DNA from: Pseudoflavonifractor capillosus
GTDB lineage: Bacteria; Bacillota; Clostridia; Oscillospirales; Oscillospiraceae
Assembly: GCF_016899775.1 (NCBI RefSeq)
Contig: NZ_JACJJE010000001.1
Coordinates: 62,001 to 126,000 of the forward strand
Length of the DNA stretch: 64,000 nucleotides
Reading direction: 5' to 3'
The notes under the pieces are model-generated. The model was not told where the DNA came from and ran no database searches. It was given only the letters and a program-made list of their open reading frames with translations. The translations under genes were made by a program, and so were the position numbers. Below, piece by piece: positions 36,047-44,755 of this stretch (position 1 is its first letter; each line of letters begins with the position of its first letter).

Positions 36047-37386
36047 GTTGCGCAAATTGAAAAAGGTATAAAGAGAGACATGGTTTGCAGAACTCTGGTA
36101 GAATGAAGTCGCGACACACCATTCTGAAAGGAGACAGCAAACCATGTCCGAGAAAATTGTACAGCTAAACGAAGAAGTTATCAAGGGCCAGCTTAAGGAA
36201 TTGGTTCGGGGCAGCGTGGAAGAAACGCTGAATGAGCTGCTGGAGCAGGAGGCGGAGAAACTGACCCAGGCTGCCCGCTACGAGCGCAATGAGGCCCGCC
36301 AGGGCTACCGCAGCGGCCACTATGACCGGAACCTTACCACCACCTCCGGAGATGTCACGCTCCATGTGCCCCGTCTTAAGGGCGTCTCTTTTGAAACGGC
36401 CATCATTGAGCGGTATCGCCGCCGGGAGAGCAGCGTGGAAGAAGCCCTCATCGAGATGTACCTGGCAGGCGTCTCTGTGCGCCGGGTAGAGGATATTACG
36501 GAAGCCCTGTGGGGCAGCAAGGTATCTCCGGCTACCATTAGTGAGTTGAACAAGAAAGCCTATATCCACATTGAGGATTGGCGGAACCGTCCTTTACAGG
36601 GCGGCAAGTATCCGTATGTCTATGTGGATGGCATCTATCTGCGGCGCAACTGGGGCGGAGAGTATGAAAATGTTGCGATTCTGGTAGCAATTGCGGTCAA
36701 TGAGGACGGATACCGTGAGGTTTTGGGCGCTGCCGAGGGCATGAAAGAAGACAAGGCCAGTTGGGTGAATTTCTTTCAGTGGCTTAAAAACAGAGGATTG
36801 GACGGCGTGAAACTCATTGTTGGGGACAAGTGTCTGGGAATGCTGGAAGCCGTGGGAGAAGTGTTTCCTGACGCCAAATACCAGCGATGCACGGTCCATT
36901 TTTACCGTAATGTGTTTTCCGTTGTTCCTCGCTCCAAAGTAAAATTGGTGGCCAAGATGCTTAAAGCGATCCACGCCCAGGAAAGCAAGAAGGCCGCCCG
37001 TGAAAAGGCTAAAGCTGTGGTGGCTCAACTGAGGGAAATGAAGCTGAAAGAGGCCGCCAAGAAGGTAGAGGACAGTGTTGAGGAGACGCTGACTTACTGT
37101 GATTTTCCCTATGAGCACTGGACCCGGATTCGCACCAACAATGTGATTGAGCGGATGAACCGGGAGATCCGCCGCAGGACCCGTGTGGTGGGGACTTTCC
37201 CCGATGGAAACTCTGCCCTCATGCTGGTCTGCGCCCGACTGCGCCATGTGGCCGGCACCCAGTGGGGCAACAAAAAATACATGAATATGAAGCACTTAGA
37301 GGCGGCTCTGGAAGACGTCTCTATTGCTGGCTGACTTCATTCAGCCAGAATCTGCAAACAAATTTGCGCATAACTCTTGACGGCAC
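36032..37386 (+). mobile_element. IS256-family insertion sequence, about 1355 bp
   Basis: Bounded by a 9-bp duplication, with one transposase gene. The inverted TGCGCAAATT near each end (36048-36058 and its complement at 37361-37371) belongs to the terminal repeats, though the outermost 16-18 bases match poorly, so exact ends could shift by a few bases. Inserted at the 3' end of the 90-aa gene. Confidence 0.8.
36144..37334 (+). CDS. IS256-family (mutator type) transposase
   Basis: 396 aa, full length for the family. DDE-type motifs: YVDGIYLRRNWGG (first Asp), LIVGDKCLGML and CTVHFYRN (C-x2-H, second Asp region), and NNVIERMNREIRRRTRVVG (Glu). ATG behind GAAAGGAG. Higher GC than the surrounding dynamin operon, consistent with a separate origin. 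No frameshift, so likely active. Confidence 0.95.
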   Translation: MSEKIVQLNEEVIKGQLKELVRGSVEETLNELLEQEAEKLTQAARYERNEARQGYRSGHYDRNLTTTSGDVTLHVPRLKGVSFETAIIERYRRRESSVEEALIEMYLAGVSVRRVEDITEALWGSKVSPATISELNKKAYIHIEDWRNRPLQGGKYPYVYVDGIYLRRNWGGEYENVAILVAIAVNEDGYREVLGAAEGMKEDKASWVNFFQWLKNRGLDGVKLIVGDKCLGMLEAVGEVFPDAKYQRCTVHFYRNVFSVVPRSKVKLVAKMLKAIHAQESKKAAREKAKAVVAQLREMKLKEAAKKVEDSVEETLTYCDFPYEHWTRIRTNNVIERMNREIRRRTRVVGTFPDGNSALMLVCARLRHVAGTQWGNKKYMNMKHLEAALEDVSIAG

Positions 37387-37395
37387 CCCTTCGGC
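37387..37395 (+). repeat. right 9-bp target-site duplication (CCCTTCGGC)
   Basis: Identical to 36023-36031; followed by AGATAA, which restores the reading frame end of the interrupted 90-aa gene. Confidence 0.75.
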
Positions 37396-37434
37396 AGATA
37401 AAAGACAGTCAATTTATTTTTGACTCTTAACGGA

Positions 37435-37480
37435 TTGCCCCCAAAGTATAGCCAGACAATTGGCAATACTTTGGGGGCAA
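37435..37480 (+). terminator. bidirectional intrinsic terminator, copy 1
   Basis: TTGCCCCCAAAGTATAGCCA / TTGGCAATACTTTGGGGGCAA stem with a GACAA loop, followed by TCATATTTT. Closes operon 1 and, on the other strand, the gene remnant. The same hairpin recurs at 49392-49435. Confidence 0.85.
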
Positions 37481-37487
37481 TCATATT

Positions 37488-37715
37488 TTATAGGTACTGC
37501 TGATAAGGCAGTAATGCTTCTTCGGCGCTCTTTAGGCGCCGGCTCAGCGCAGTATCCATTTGCAGCAACTTCGCGTTTTTCTTGATAATCTGATCATCCG
37601 GAGTGCCAAGACTGATGAAGCCACCGCCGAGAGACGGCAGAAGCAGGAACTTCTTCGGAGCCGTTTGGCCTGGGAATAGGACCGCCATATTATTCCCATC
37701 AATTTCAATTACTTC
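37488..37715 (-). pseudogene. 3' remnant of the 375-aa reverse-strand gene
   Basis: The last roughly 75 codons (EIDGNNMAVLFPGQTAPKK...ALLPYQQYL) match the C-terminus of the intact gene at 49443-50570 almost residue for residue. Upstream of EVIEIDG the homology stops abruptly and unrelated sequence follows to about 37990, with an open frame but no credible start or motif. The remnant marks a deletion or cassette-junction scar. Confidence 0.75.
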
Positions 37716-38014
37716 ACTGGTGATTCTTCTTACCACTTGCAAAAGTTCACACAGCCGTCTGTTGCAGAAATGATTGGAACACCAAGTTCCCTTGGCTATA
37801 TTTTGCGGAGGAAGATGTAAGCAATATCTCGCCCAAGAAATACAAGGGCATATGCCAAGGTCGAACGCTTTATACCAGAAACTGGGGCGGAAGGTGAACC
37901 CCCCCACCTCTGTAAATTGGAAAGTGTAATTGCAATTGCGATGACAGAATATGTCGTTCTTGGATGATATACTTCCATATGCATAGGACAAAATAACTTA
38001 TGTGGAGGTACACA
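37716..38014. other. junction sequence without a gene
   Basis: Unrelated to the intact copy's upstream part. The + strand contains short coding-like shreds (for example KKYKGICQGRTLYTRNWGG around 37830-37890) with stops, possibly decayed transposase; I cannot name it. TGTGGAGG at its end is the ribosome binding site of the next gene. Confidence 0.4.
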
Positions 38015-39349
38015 ATGGATACATTAAGAATCAAAGGAAAAGAAATCCAATCTCTCAGCGACCTTCAGGAGAATTTCGATCTTGAAGAAGTAGTGACGGC
38101 ATTCCTTGACTGTACGTTAGAACACTGGCTGTCAGACTGTTTCTATGATGAACAGGCAGAACATATATGCGAACTCGACCATTCCGATGGCTTTGAAGTG
38201 AGGATGGAGCTTTGCCGCATTTTAGGGATTGATTATGTTGCATCGGGCTTCTTGACTGAAGCGCAACAGGCCGAATATGAACGGAAATGTCATCTGATTC
38301 AACAGCATTCTGATGACCCAGAGCTGCTGAAACACGTTTTCGAAACCGCGACTAATCAGGCAGAACTGGCAGAGTTTCTGCGCGGTGGAAAGCGAAGGAT
38401 CTATCTCTGCGGAGTCTCTTTCCAGATACCTATTCGCGTCAGCAACGTTCACTACATTGGGATAGGGTATCCCAAGATGGAGGCAGCATTTACTGAGGAG
38501 CAGTACAGACGAGCAGGCATCACCTTTGAGGGGATCGAACTGCCGACAACGATCTCTGAGAAAACAATTTCTATCGCAGAGCAGGCCGCTGCTGCCAATG
38601 GATATGACAACTTTGCAGACAGCCATAATCCTCTTTCCAGCAAACTTCACTTTGCAATGAAAGCCCGGCAGCTTTCAAAATACTTGTGGTTATCCTGGGA
38701 CTCCAGCGTGGAGGGCGAGTTCTACCACTCAAAGTCCAGAGCTGAAAATGCCGTTCAGAGAGAAATCGATTCTGTCTATGATCAGGCCAATGACTTTTTT
38801 ACACCAGGTAGCCAAACTTGCGCCTCAGCTGAATTAGCAGAGCGATATGCAGCCATCATTTCTGAAGGCTGTGGCAGTGTTGTGGAGAAGCTTGTACCGT
38901 GGTGTGGCGGAGACACTGTGCTTGAGGGAGCCTTTACAGAACTGGAGGAGCTGATTCGCCGTGCTAAGGACAACCTGCGCAAGCAGTTTGACCAGGAACT
39001 ATATGACAGTTCTGATTACTACCGAATGTATAAGCGCAGCTATTTTCATGATCAGATTCGCATTGAAAGTCATGACTACAATGTTGATATGTTTGAAAGT
39101 GAACTTCTAAATGGGATTGCCCGCCTGCTCCATGACGAAACCGAGTATGAGATTCAAAATATGCACGAGGTCATGGTAGAACTTCAAGAGGATGTAAACT
39201 CCCATGCTAATACCTTCTTCTCTCGGGCATATGAAGCCTTTTGCGGTTATTGCGGTGAAATTGAAGCCATTGCGGAGACGATTGGTGCGTGCCTCTCTGA
39301 AGAAGCCTTAGATAAACTGGACCTTCAGCAGGACAAAATCGCCTCCTGA
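38015..39349 (+). CDS. uncharacterised protein, 444 aa, beside the WYL regulator
   Basis: ATG at 38015 behind GTGGAGG. Opens MDTLRIKGKEIQSLSDLQENFDLEEVV...LEHWL, a style I associate with a Clostridia family of unknown function; a middle IYLCGVSFQIPIRV segment looks beta-rich and the C-terminal half is helical. Convergent with the WYL regulator. Possibly a sensor or effector of the repair island, but unproven. Confidence 0.6.
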   Translation: MDTLRIKGKEIQSLSDLQENFDLEEVVTAFLDCTLEHWLSDCFYDEQAEHICELDHSDGFEVRMELCRILGIDYVASGFLTEAQQAEYERKCHLIQQHSDDPELLKHVFETATNQAELAEFLRGGKRRIYLCGVSFQIPIRVSNVHYIGIGYPKMEAAFTEEQYRRAGITFEGIELPTTISEKTISIAEQAAAANGYDNFADSHNPLSSKLHFAMKARQLSKYLWLSWDSSVEGEFYHSKSRAENAVQREIDSVYDQANDFFTPGSQTCASAELAERYAAIISEGCGSVVEKLVPWCGGDTVLEGAFTELEELIRRAKDNLRKQFDQELYDSSDYYRMYKRSYFHDQIRIESHDYNVDMFESELLNGIARLLHDETEYEIQNMHEVMVELQEDVNSHANTFFSRAYEAFCGYCGEIEAIAETIGACLSEEALDKLDLQQDKIAS

Positions 39350-39354
39350 GTTGC

Positions 39355-40368
39355 TCAGCGATAGAGCTCCAACATATGCGAAATAGTGTCGCGCATCTCT
39401 GCCCGTATATGCTCTGGGCCGAGCACTTCCACACGCTCTCCCTGACTGAGCAGCCACATCACGATCCCTTTCCCAAAAACCTCGGCTTCAATGTCAAAGC
39501 TGTGTTCTTCCTGAGACAAGATTTTCGCGGTTGGAAGCCGATCCAGAATGGCATCCACGCTTTTTCCGGTATATCGGAAACGAATTCTCTCCAAGCTGCC
39601 TGCATACATAAACTGGACGCGCTTGCGGAACTCCCCCTCTTGGAAGCGGTTCGCATAAGGTAAAGTGAACCGCTCTTCCATTAGCTCGTAGGTGTCAATA
39701 CGGTCGATTCTAAAAATCGCAGGATAGTCGTATTTGTGGATATATCGTCCATTGCTTTGCAGAACTACAATATAGGCATTGAGATAGAAGTAATACTCGG
39801 AAAATAAGATGGCCACAGGCTCCACAATACGGGTTACTGGCGTGGATTTGCCTCCTTGCCTGGTATAACTGATTTTCATCAGATGCCGCAGCTGAATGTC
39901 CTCTCCAATATCCCATAGCTTCTCTTGAAGCCCTGCGGGATGAGATACCTCAACATAGTGGAATTTTTCATTTGCCAGGAGGTCCGTGACCAATTTCATG
40001 TTTTTTGCGGGAACACATCCGGCAATGAGTTTATCCAGAACCTGGGACATTTCCTTTTTTGTAAAGGCCCGGCTCTCCAGCAGTATTTTGCTGACCGCCA
40101 AGATTTCGCTATTGGTCATGAGTGGGGACTGGTACCCGCTCATCAGGAAGCCTTTTCTCTGACGGTCATAGATGACCCGCCTGGTGTCGCCCGCATCGGC
40201 GACCGCACGTTCATCCAGAAAAGCGCGGATGTCATCTATATCGCGCTGAATAGACCGCTCATCCACACCGAACCGTCGTGACTCCTCGGCTTTATTGATG
40301 ACCTTCCCTGCGCAGAGACGTTCATACAGATCCAATACACGAGCATTTTTTGACTGTTTATCTACCAT
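39355..40368 (-). CDS. WYL-domain transcriptional regulator
   Basis: 337 aa; ATG behind GGAGGAACGAAG on the reverse strand. N-terminal winged HTH (INKAEESRRFGVDERSIQRDIDDIRAF) followed by a WYL-type ligand-binding domain (SEYYFYLNAYIVVLQSNGRYIHKYDYPAIFRIDRI) and a C-terminal extension. WYL regulators bind nucleic-acid or nucleotide ligands and often control defence or damage responses. Divergent from the MoxR-VWA-RtcB-PrfH operon, whose promoter region contains a 33-nt palindrome, so it probably controls that operon. Confidence 0.85.
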   Translation of the reverse strand: MVDKQSKNARVLDLYERLCAGKVINKAEESRRFGVDERSIQRDIDDIRAFLDERAVADAGDTRRVIYDRQRKGFLMSGYQSPLMTNSEILAVSKILLESRAFTKKEMSQVLDKLIAGCVPAKNMKLVTDLLANEKFHYVEVSHPAGLQEKLWDIGEDIQLRHLMKISYTRQGGKSTPVTRIVEPVAILFSEYYFYLNAYIVVLQSNGRYIHKYDYPAIFRIDRIDTYELMEERFTLPYANRFQEGEFRKRVQFMYAGSLERIRFRYTGKSVDAILDRLPTAKILSQEEHSFDIEAEVFGKGIVMWLLSQGERVEVLGPEHIRAEMRDTISHMLELYR

Positions 40369-40441
40369 CTTCGTTCCTCCACCCTATGTTTTCAGGTTCA
40401 GTATACGGTTATTTTAAGAAAATGTAAATTGTTTTATAGAG

Positions 40442-40714
40442 ATGCCAATCATGAGTTTATTCCCTGTATACCGCATCTGCCCGAAATGTAAGCGTATTAA
40501 TTCGTTCAATCCCGATGTGGGACGGTTATACTGTCCAACCTGCGGCCCTCTCACCACAAAGATTTTGCTGGACAGGCTTCTTAAAAGAAAGCGTAATGGT
40601 TTTATTTCTGCTTCTTACAAATCAGAGAGGCATGACACATTGTGTCATGCCTCTCTGTTATACTGTCATCGAAATCCCGAGAAAGGAGACATCGGAAATG
40701 GCGCATATAAATAG
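40442..40714 (+). CDS. possible small zinc-ribbon protein
   Basis: The first 35 residues contain CPKC...CPTCG, a credible zinc ribbon, but the binding site is weak and the second half of the frame runs through the palindrome and promoter of the next operon. It may be a decayed or genuine small gene; low certainty. Confidence 0.3.
   Translation: MPIMSLFPVYRICPKCKRINSFNPDVGRLYCPTCGPLTTKILLDRLLKRKRNGFISASYKSERHDTLCHASLLYCHRNPEKGDIGNGAYK
40624..40656 (+). promoter_or_regulatory. perfect 16-bp palindrome overlapping a promoter
   Basis: AGAGAGGCATGACACA, one T, then its exact reverse complement. A TATACT -10 box lies at 40659-40664, immediately downstream, so the palindrome spans the -35 region. 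No T-run follows, so an operator (probably for the divergent WYL regulator) is more likely than a terminator. Confidence 0.6.
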
Positions 40715-40778
40715 AATTTCAAGCAGAACTCATAAAAAATGGAGGTATTTCTTATTTGAATCTTGCAATTTCCGTTGA
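40698..40778 (+). CDS. possible 26-aa leader peptide
   Basis: ATG behind GAAAGGAG, product MAHINRISSRTHKKWRYFLF then ESCNFR. It overlaps the first codons of the MoxR gene, which would couple their translation. Basic and aromatic; short enough to be chance. Confidence 0.3.
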   Translation: MAHINRISSRTHKKWRYFLFESCNFR

Positions 40779-41817
40779 CCAAAAGCAGTTGATGGACATA
40801 CTGCTGAACGTGGGCACTGTTCGCCCTGTGTTCATTTGGGGGGCGCCCGGCATTGGCAAGTCCGCAATCGTGGAGCAGTTCGCGAATGACGTTGGCCTTG
40901 TGTGTGTTTCCCTGCTTGGCAGTCAGCTAGCGCCAGAGGACATTATCGGTGTACCCCAGATCCTGGACGGCCGCAGTGTATTCTGCCCGCCCAGAATGAT
41001 TGCCAAAGATGAGCCCTATTGCTTGTTCTTGGATGAACTGAACGCCTGCTCCCTGGAGGTGCAGAAAGCCTTCTATTCCCTGATTCTGGAGCGACGTATT
41101 GGTGAGTACCACCTGCCTGAGGGCTCCATTGTCATCGGCGCTGGCAACCGTGCTCAGGACAACGCCATCACCCGGCCTATGTCCTCCGCACTTCTGAATC
41201 GGATGTTCCATGTGGAGATGACCGCCGATAGCCGCATCTGGCTTAAGTGGGCTGCGGAGCACGGTATTCACCGGTACGTTTACGACTACATCTGCAGTCG
41301 GCCCGACCACCTGTGGAGCCAGCCGCCCAAGACCGAAGAGCCCTTTTCCACCCCCAGAAGCTGGCATATGCTCAGCGATGCAATCAAAAGTTACGGAGAT
41401 GACATCACGGATCGGGCGCTTTCCGTGCTTGCTAACGGCTGCCTAACACCTTCCCACGCCACCCATTTTCTGGCCTTTGTAAAGCAAATCCGAAATCAAT
41501 TCTCGGTCAGCAAAATCATGCGTGGCCAGCAGCACTGGCCGGACAAGCCAGAGGATCGAGACGTGCTCTATTTCCTGGCCGAGAGTTTTCGGGCCAGGTT
41601 GGCGAAAGAGCTGCCCCCGAATCGGAGCGGACTGACAGGCGATTCCAAACTGCTTGCCGTGAACGCAAAAGCTCTCCTAACCGAACTTGCCGGCATCAGC
41701 CTTGAGATTGCCCAGATGGTGATTTCTTCCGATGATGGGAGTGCTACTCTGCCAGCGTGGTTCATCGTTGATGCCTCCCGCGAACTTCCTGCCCTGGCGC
41801 AGAGAAAGTCTGGTTGA
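40756..41817 (+). CDS. MoxR-type AAA+ ATPase
   Basis: 353 aa, TTG start behind ATGGAGG. Walker A GAPGIGKS, Walker B FLDELN, sensor region GAGNRAQDNAITRPMSSALLNRMFHVEM. MoxR ATPases act as chaperones that load or remodel VWA-domain partners; the next gene, 3 nt downstream, encodes such a partner. The pair opens the RtcB-PrfH operon. Confidence 0.9.
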   Translation: MNLAISVDQKQLMDILLNVGTVRPVFIWGAPGIGKSAIVEQFANDVGLVCVSLLGSQLAPEDIIGVPQILDGRSVFCPPRMIAKDEPYCLFLDELNACSLEVQKAFYSLILERRIGEYHLPEGSIVIGAGNRAQDNAITRPMSSALLNRMFHVEMTADSRIWLKWAAEHGIHRYVYDYICSRPDHLWSQPPKTEEPFSTPRSWHMLSDAIKSYGDDITDRALSVLANGCLTPSHATHFLAFVKQIRNQFSVSKIMRGQQHWPDKPEDRDVLYFLAESFRARLAKELPPNRSGLTGDSKLLAVNAKALLTELAGISLEIAQMVISSDDGSATLPAWFIVDASRELPALAQRKSG

Positions 41818-41820
41818 GTC

Positions 41821-43596
41821 ATGAGAGAGCACAGTAAGAAACGCGAAAAAGGGGGGCGGCAAAAACTGGCTCCACCTGCTTGGAAGCAGGCCGAGGCCAA
41901 GATTGCTAACGGCCCCCTATTCATGCTCTTGTATCACACCTGCATTCACTGCGATGATGACTACCCTATGTCAAGAGAGGACTGGGCATATGTCACCAGT
42001 ACCGCAGGCATCTACCTCAACCCCAGGCGCACCGCATCGGTCGGAGAATGGGAGTATGTAATCAGCCACTGCCTGCTCCATTTGGGGTTCGGACATATCA
42101 CGCAAGAGTGCAAAGATGACCCTCTCTGGAATGAGGCGTGCGACTATGTGGTGGCTAAATTCCTGAAGGACAGCCATATTGGTTTGCCTCCTCCGGAATT
42201 TCAGACCGAATTTTCATGCCCAGTCAAAGATGAGATACAGGTATACCAGTGGTTGAAAGAACACCCTGAATCCGCAATGAAGCACACCTTTTCAACCATG
42301 ACTCGAAACCGGGCGGACATGCGATGGGAGCGAAACCCCGGAATTGATTTTACCGCTGTCTTTGGGCGCTCCCTTCAGGCCTCCATGAAGGACGCACTGC
42401 GAGTGTCTGCGGGCCTTCCCTCGCAGCGGATGAGCTGCATCTATACTGATAGCGTGAGTGAGGCACGAGATTGGTTTATCTCCAGCTACCCTCTGCTGGG
42501 TGCTTTAGCGGCCTCATTTCAAATCATTGATGACCGGGATACTGTAAAGCGAATGGGGGTCCAGGTGGCTGCCATCAGTCCCCAGCTTCAGGAGATTTAC
42601 ATCAATCCTCGTTGTAACTATACACAGATGGAGTGGCGCTTTATCCTAGCCCATGAATTCCTCCACGCGGCGCTGCGCCATGATGTGCGCTGTGACGGGC
42701 GTAACCAAGAGCTCTGGAACGTTGCCTGCGATTTCGTGGTGAATGGCTGGCTCGTGGAAATGTGTATCGGTGAAATGCCGGAAGGTGCCCTCTTTGACCC
42801 CAAACTCAATGGGCGATCTGTGGAGGACATTTATGATGAATTGAGCCAGGATATTCGGCGCTATACGGCGATGAATCCCAGGGATATGATTTATGGCGAT
42901 GAGACGTGGTGGGATGGTTTGGACGGGACTCAGCGGGACGCTTTCTATCGGAACGCTCTCAAACAGGGCCTTACCTATCACGAGGAGCGTAGCCGAGGCT
43001 ATCTGCCTGCCAGCCTCGTTGAGGAGATCCACGCCATCGACCGGCCGCCTATCCGGTGGGATGTCGAGTTAGCAAGGTGGTTTGATGAGCAGTTTACACC
43101 TCTGGAAGCACACAGAACCTATTCCCGCATGAGCCGACGCCAAAACTCCTGCCCGGACATTCCACGGCCTGCGTGGCATCGTCCAGAGGAGCCTGTTGAA
43201 CAGAGGATCTTTGGTGTCCTGTTGGATACCTCTGGTTCTATGGAGCGCACCCTGCTGGCCGCTGCACTGGGTGCCATCGCAAGTTACAGTAGGGCCCGGG
43301 ATGTAGAACACGTGCGGGTTGTGTTCTGTGACGCTACTGCGTACGACCAGGGCATCATGCGACCTGATGCGATTGCTGGAGTCGTAAAAGTCCGTGGCCG
43401 AGGAGGCACGGTTCTACAGCCGGGAATTGACCTTCTGGATGACGATCCAAAGTTCCCCGAGAACGCACCATTGCTGATCATCACAGACGGAGGTTGCGAC
43501 CGGTTGAATCTACGTGGCAGAGAGCACGCTTACCTGATTCCGCATGGCTGTTACCTGCCGTTTATACCCAAGGGCCCTGTATTTCGATTGAAATGA
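41821..43596 (+). CDS. DUF2201-type VWA protein with duplicated metallopeptidase-like domain
   Basis: 591 aa. Two related N-terminal domains: the first has SHCLLHLGFGH...LWNEACDYVVAKFL (Glu of HExxH replaced by Cys, near residue 82), the second AHEFLHAALRHD...LWNVACDFVVNGWL (HEFLH at 278-282, intact). A C-terminal VWA domain has DTSGS at 469-473. Partner of the MoxR ATPase just upstream. Its stop overlaps a 15-bp hairpin that precedes rtcB. The substrate is unknown; ribosome- or RNA-linked quality control is inference from the neighbours. Confidence 0.85.
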   Translation: MREHSKKREKGGRQKLAPPAWKQAEAKIANGPLFMLLYHTCIHCDDDYPMSREDWAYVTSTAGIYLNPRRTASVGEWEYVISHCLLHLGFGHITQECKDDPLWNEACDYVVAKFLKDSHIGLPPPEFQTEFSCPVKDEIQVYQWLKEHPESAMKHTFSTMTRNRADMRWERNPGIDFTAVFGRSLQASMKDALRVSAGLPSQRMSCIYTDSVSEARDWFISSYPLLGALAASFQIIDDRDTVKRMGVQVAAISPQLQEIYINPRCNYTQMEWRFILAHEFLHAALRHDVRCDGRNQELWNVACDFVVNGWLVEMCIGEMPEGALFDPKLNGRSVEDIYDELSQDIRRYTAMNPRDMIYGDETWWDGLDGTQRDAFYRNALKQGLTYHEERSRGYLPASLVEEIHAIDRPPIRWDVELARWFDEQFTPLEAHRTYSRMSRRQNSCPDIPRPAWHRPEEPVEQRIFGVLLDTSGSMERTLLAAALGAIASYSRARDVEHVRVVFCDATAYDQGIMRPDAIAGVVKVRGRGGTVLQPGIDLLDDDPKFPENAPLLIITDGGCDRLNLRGREHAYLIPHGCYLPFIPKGPVFRLK

Positions 43597-43631
43597 TTGC
43601 ACCGGGCGGTCAATGGCCGCCCGGTGCAATC
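43595..43631 (+). other. 15-bp perfect hairpin between VWA gene and rtcB
   Basis: GATTGCACCGGGCGG / CCGCCCGGTGCAATC with a 7-nt loop, overlapping the VWA stop codon and ending 3 nt before the AAAGGA ribosome binding site of rtcB. No T-run, so not a terminator; possibly an mRNA processing or stabilising element that sets rtcB level. Confidence 0.65.
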
Positions 43632-43646
43632 AAGAAAGGACATGAT

Positions 43647-44747
43647 TTGATTACCATACAAAACTGCTTCAACACCGCAATCGTTTTCTCTGAGGAAATC
43701 GACCCAGGTGCTGCGGGCCTGCTCCGTGCACTCTGCGGAAGCCCTATTTCACAAAACAGCAAAATCCGCGTCATGCCCGACGTCCACGCCGGAAAGGGGT
43801 GCGCCGTGGGAATGACCATGACAATTTCCGACTGTGTGGCTCCCGGTCTGATTGGCCCGGACATCGGTTGCGGTATGACCGTGTTCAAGGTGGGTGGGAG
43901 ACGCCCGGAGCTGCAGAAGCTCGATAAAACGATCCGCGAGGCGATCCCTGCCGGCTGTGGACTACGCACCAAAATACATCGATTTTCTGAGCAAATCGAT
44001 TTGAAGACCCTAAATTGTTCCCGCCATATCCAGGAAGAAAAGGCTATGAGATGCATTGGGACGCTTGGCGGCGGCAATCACTTTATTGAACTGGACCAAA
44101 GCAGGGACGGCAGCTTTTGGCTGATTATCCACTCCGGGAGCCGCAATCTCGGCGCAGGGGTCGCGAACTTCTACCAGAAAGCTGCGTTCGACTCCTGCCC
44201 CGAAGGAACCCCGTACGAACTGGCCTATATGTCGGGCGCGCTCATGGCAGATTATCTGCACGATATAAAAATCGTGCAGGCCTATGCCGAACTGAACCGG
44301 CGGGCCATCGCTTCGGACATCGTCAAAAGAATGAAATGGGATGTGGAGCTTGCCTTCTCCACGGTCCACAATTATGTAGATGCGGATTGCATGGTCTTGC
44401 GCAAGGGCGCTGTATCCGCCAGGCAAGGAGAACAGCTTATTATCCCTATGAATATGCGTGACGGCTGTCTGCTCTGCGTAGGAAAGGGCAATCGGGAGTG
44501 GAATGAGTCAGCTCCCCATGGTGCCGGCAGACTGATGAGCCGTGCGGAGGCGCGGCAACGCTTTACGCTCTCCCAGTTCAAAAAAGAGATGGATGGAATT
44601 TACTCTTCCTCTCTGAGCCATGACACGATTGACGAGAGCCCTATGGCCTACAAACCCATGGAGCAGATTTTGGCGCAGATAGGACTCTCCGTGGAGATTA
44701 AGGAGCATATCCGCCCTGTCTACAACTTTAAGGCGTGTGAAAAGTGA
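43647..44747 (+). CDS. rtcB: RtcB-family RNA ligase
   Basis: 366 aa; TTG at 43647 behind GAAAGGA, after the hairpin. RtcB signatures in order: MPDVHAGKG, GPDIGCGM, LGGGNHFIEL, IHSGSRNLG, TVHNY and APHGAGR, giving the Mn ligands (Asp, Cys, three His) and the guanylylated His. RtcB joins RNA 2',3'-cyclic phosphate (or 3'-phosphate) and 5'-OH ends using GTP. Directly followed by PrfH; the short RtcB type that pairs with PrfH is known to repair 16S rRNA cut in the decoding centre. Confidence 0.95.
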   Translation: MITIQNCFNTAIVFSEEIDPGAAGLLRALCGSPISQNSKIRVMPDVHAGKGCAVGMTMTISDCVAPGLIGPDIGCGMTVFKVGGRRPELQKLDKTIREAIPAGCGLRTKIHRFSEQIDLKTLNCSRHIQEEKAMRCIGTLGGGNHFIELDQSRDGSFWLIIHSGSRNLGAGVANFYQKAAFDSCPEGTPYELAYMSGALMADYLHDIKIVQAYAELNRRAIASDIVKRMKWDVELAFSTVHNYVDADCMVLRKGAVSARQGEQLIIPMNMRDGCLLCVGKGNREWNESAPHGAGRLMSRAEARQRFTLSQFKKEMDGIYSSSLSHDTIDESPMAYKPMEQILAQIGLSVEIKEHIRPVYNFKACEK

Positions 44748-44755
44748 GGTGAAGT

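Larger units (their letters stand above)
37417..37720 (+). repeat. about 300-bp direct repeat, copy 1
   Basis: Starting at TTTTGACTCTTAACG, this stretch (terminator plus the 3' end of a reverse-strand gene) is repeated at about 49374-49677 with only scattered differences. Flanks the 12-kb segment between them. Confidence 0.8.

Noticed and set aside
37716-37991. Intact 167-aa reverse gene
   Set aside because: Only the C-terminal 75 codons have homology; the upstream part differs from the intact copy and lacks a credible start, so it is a remnant.
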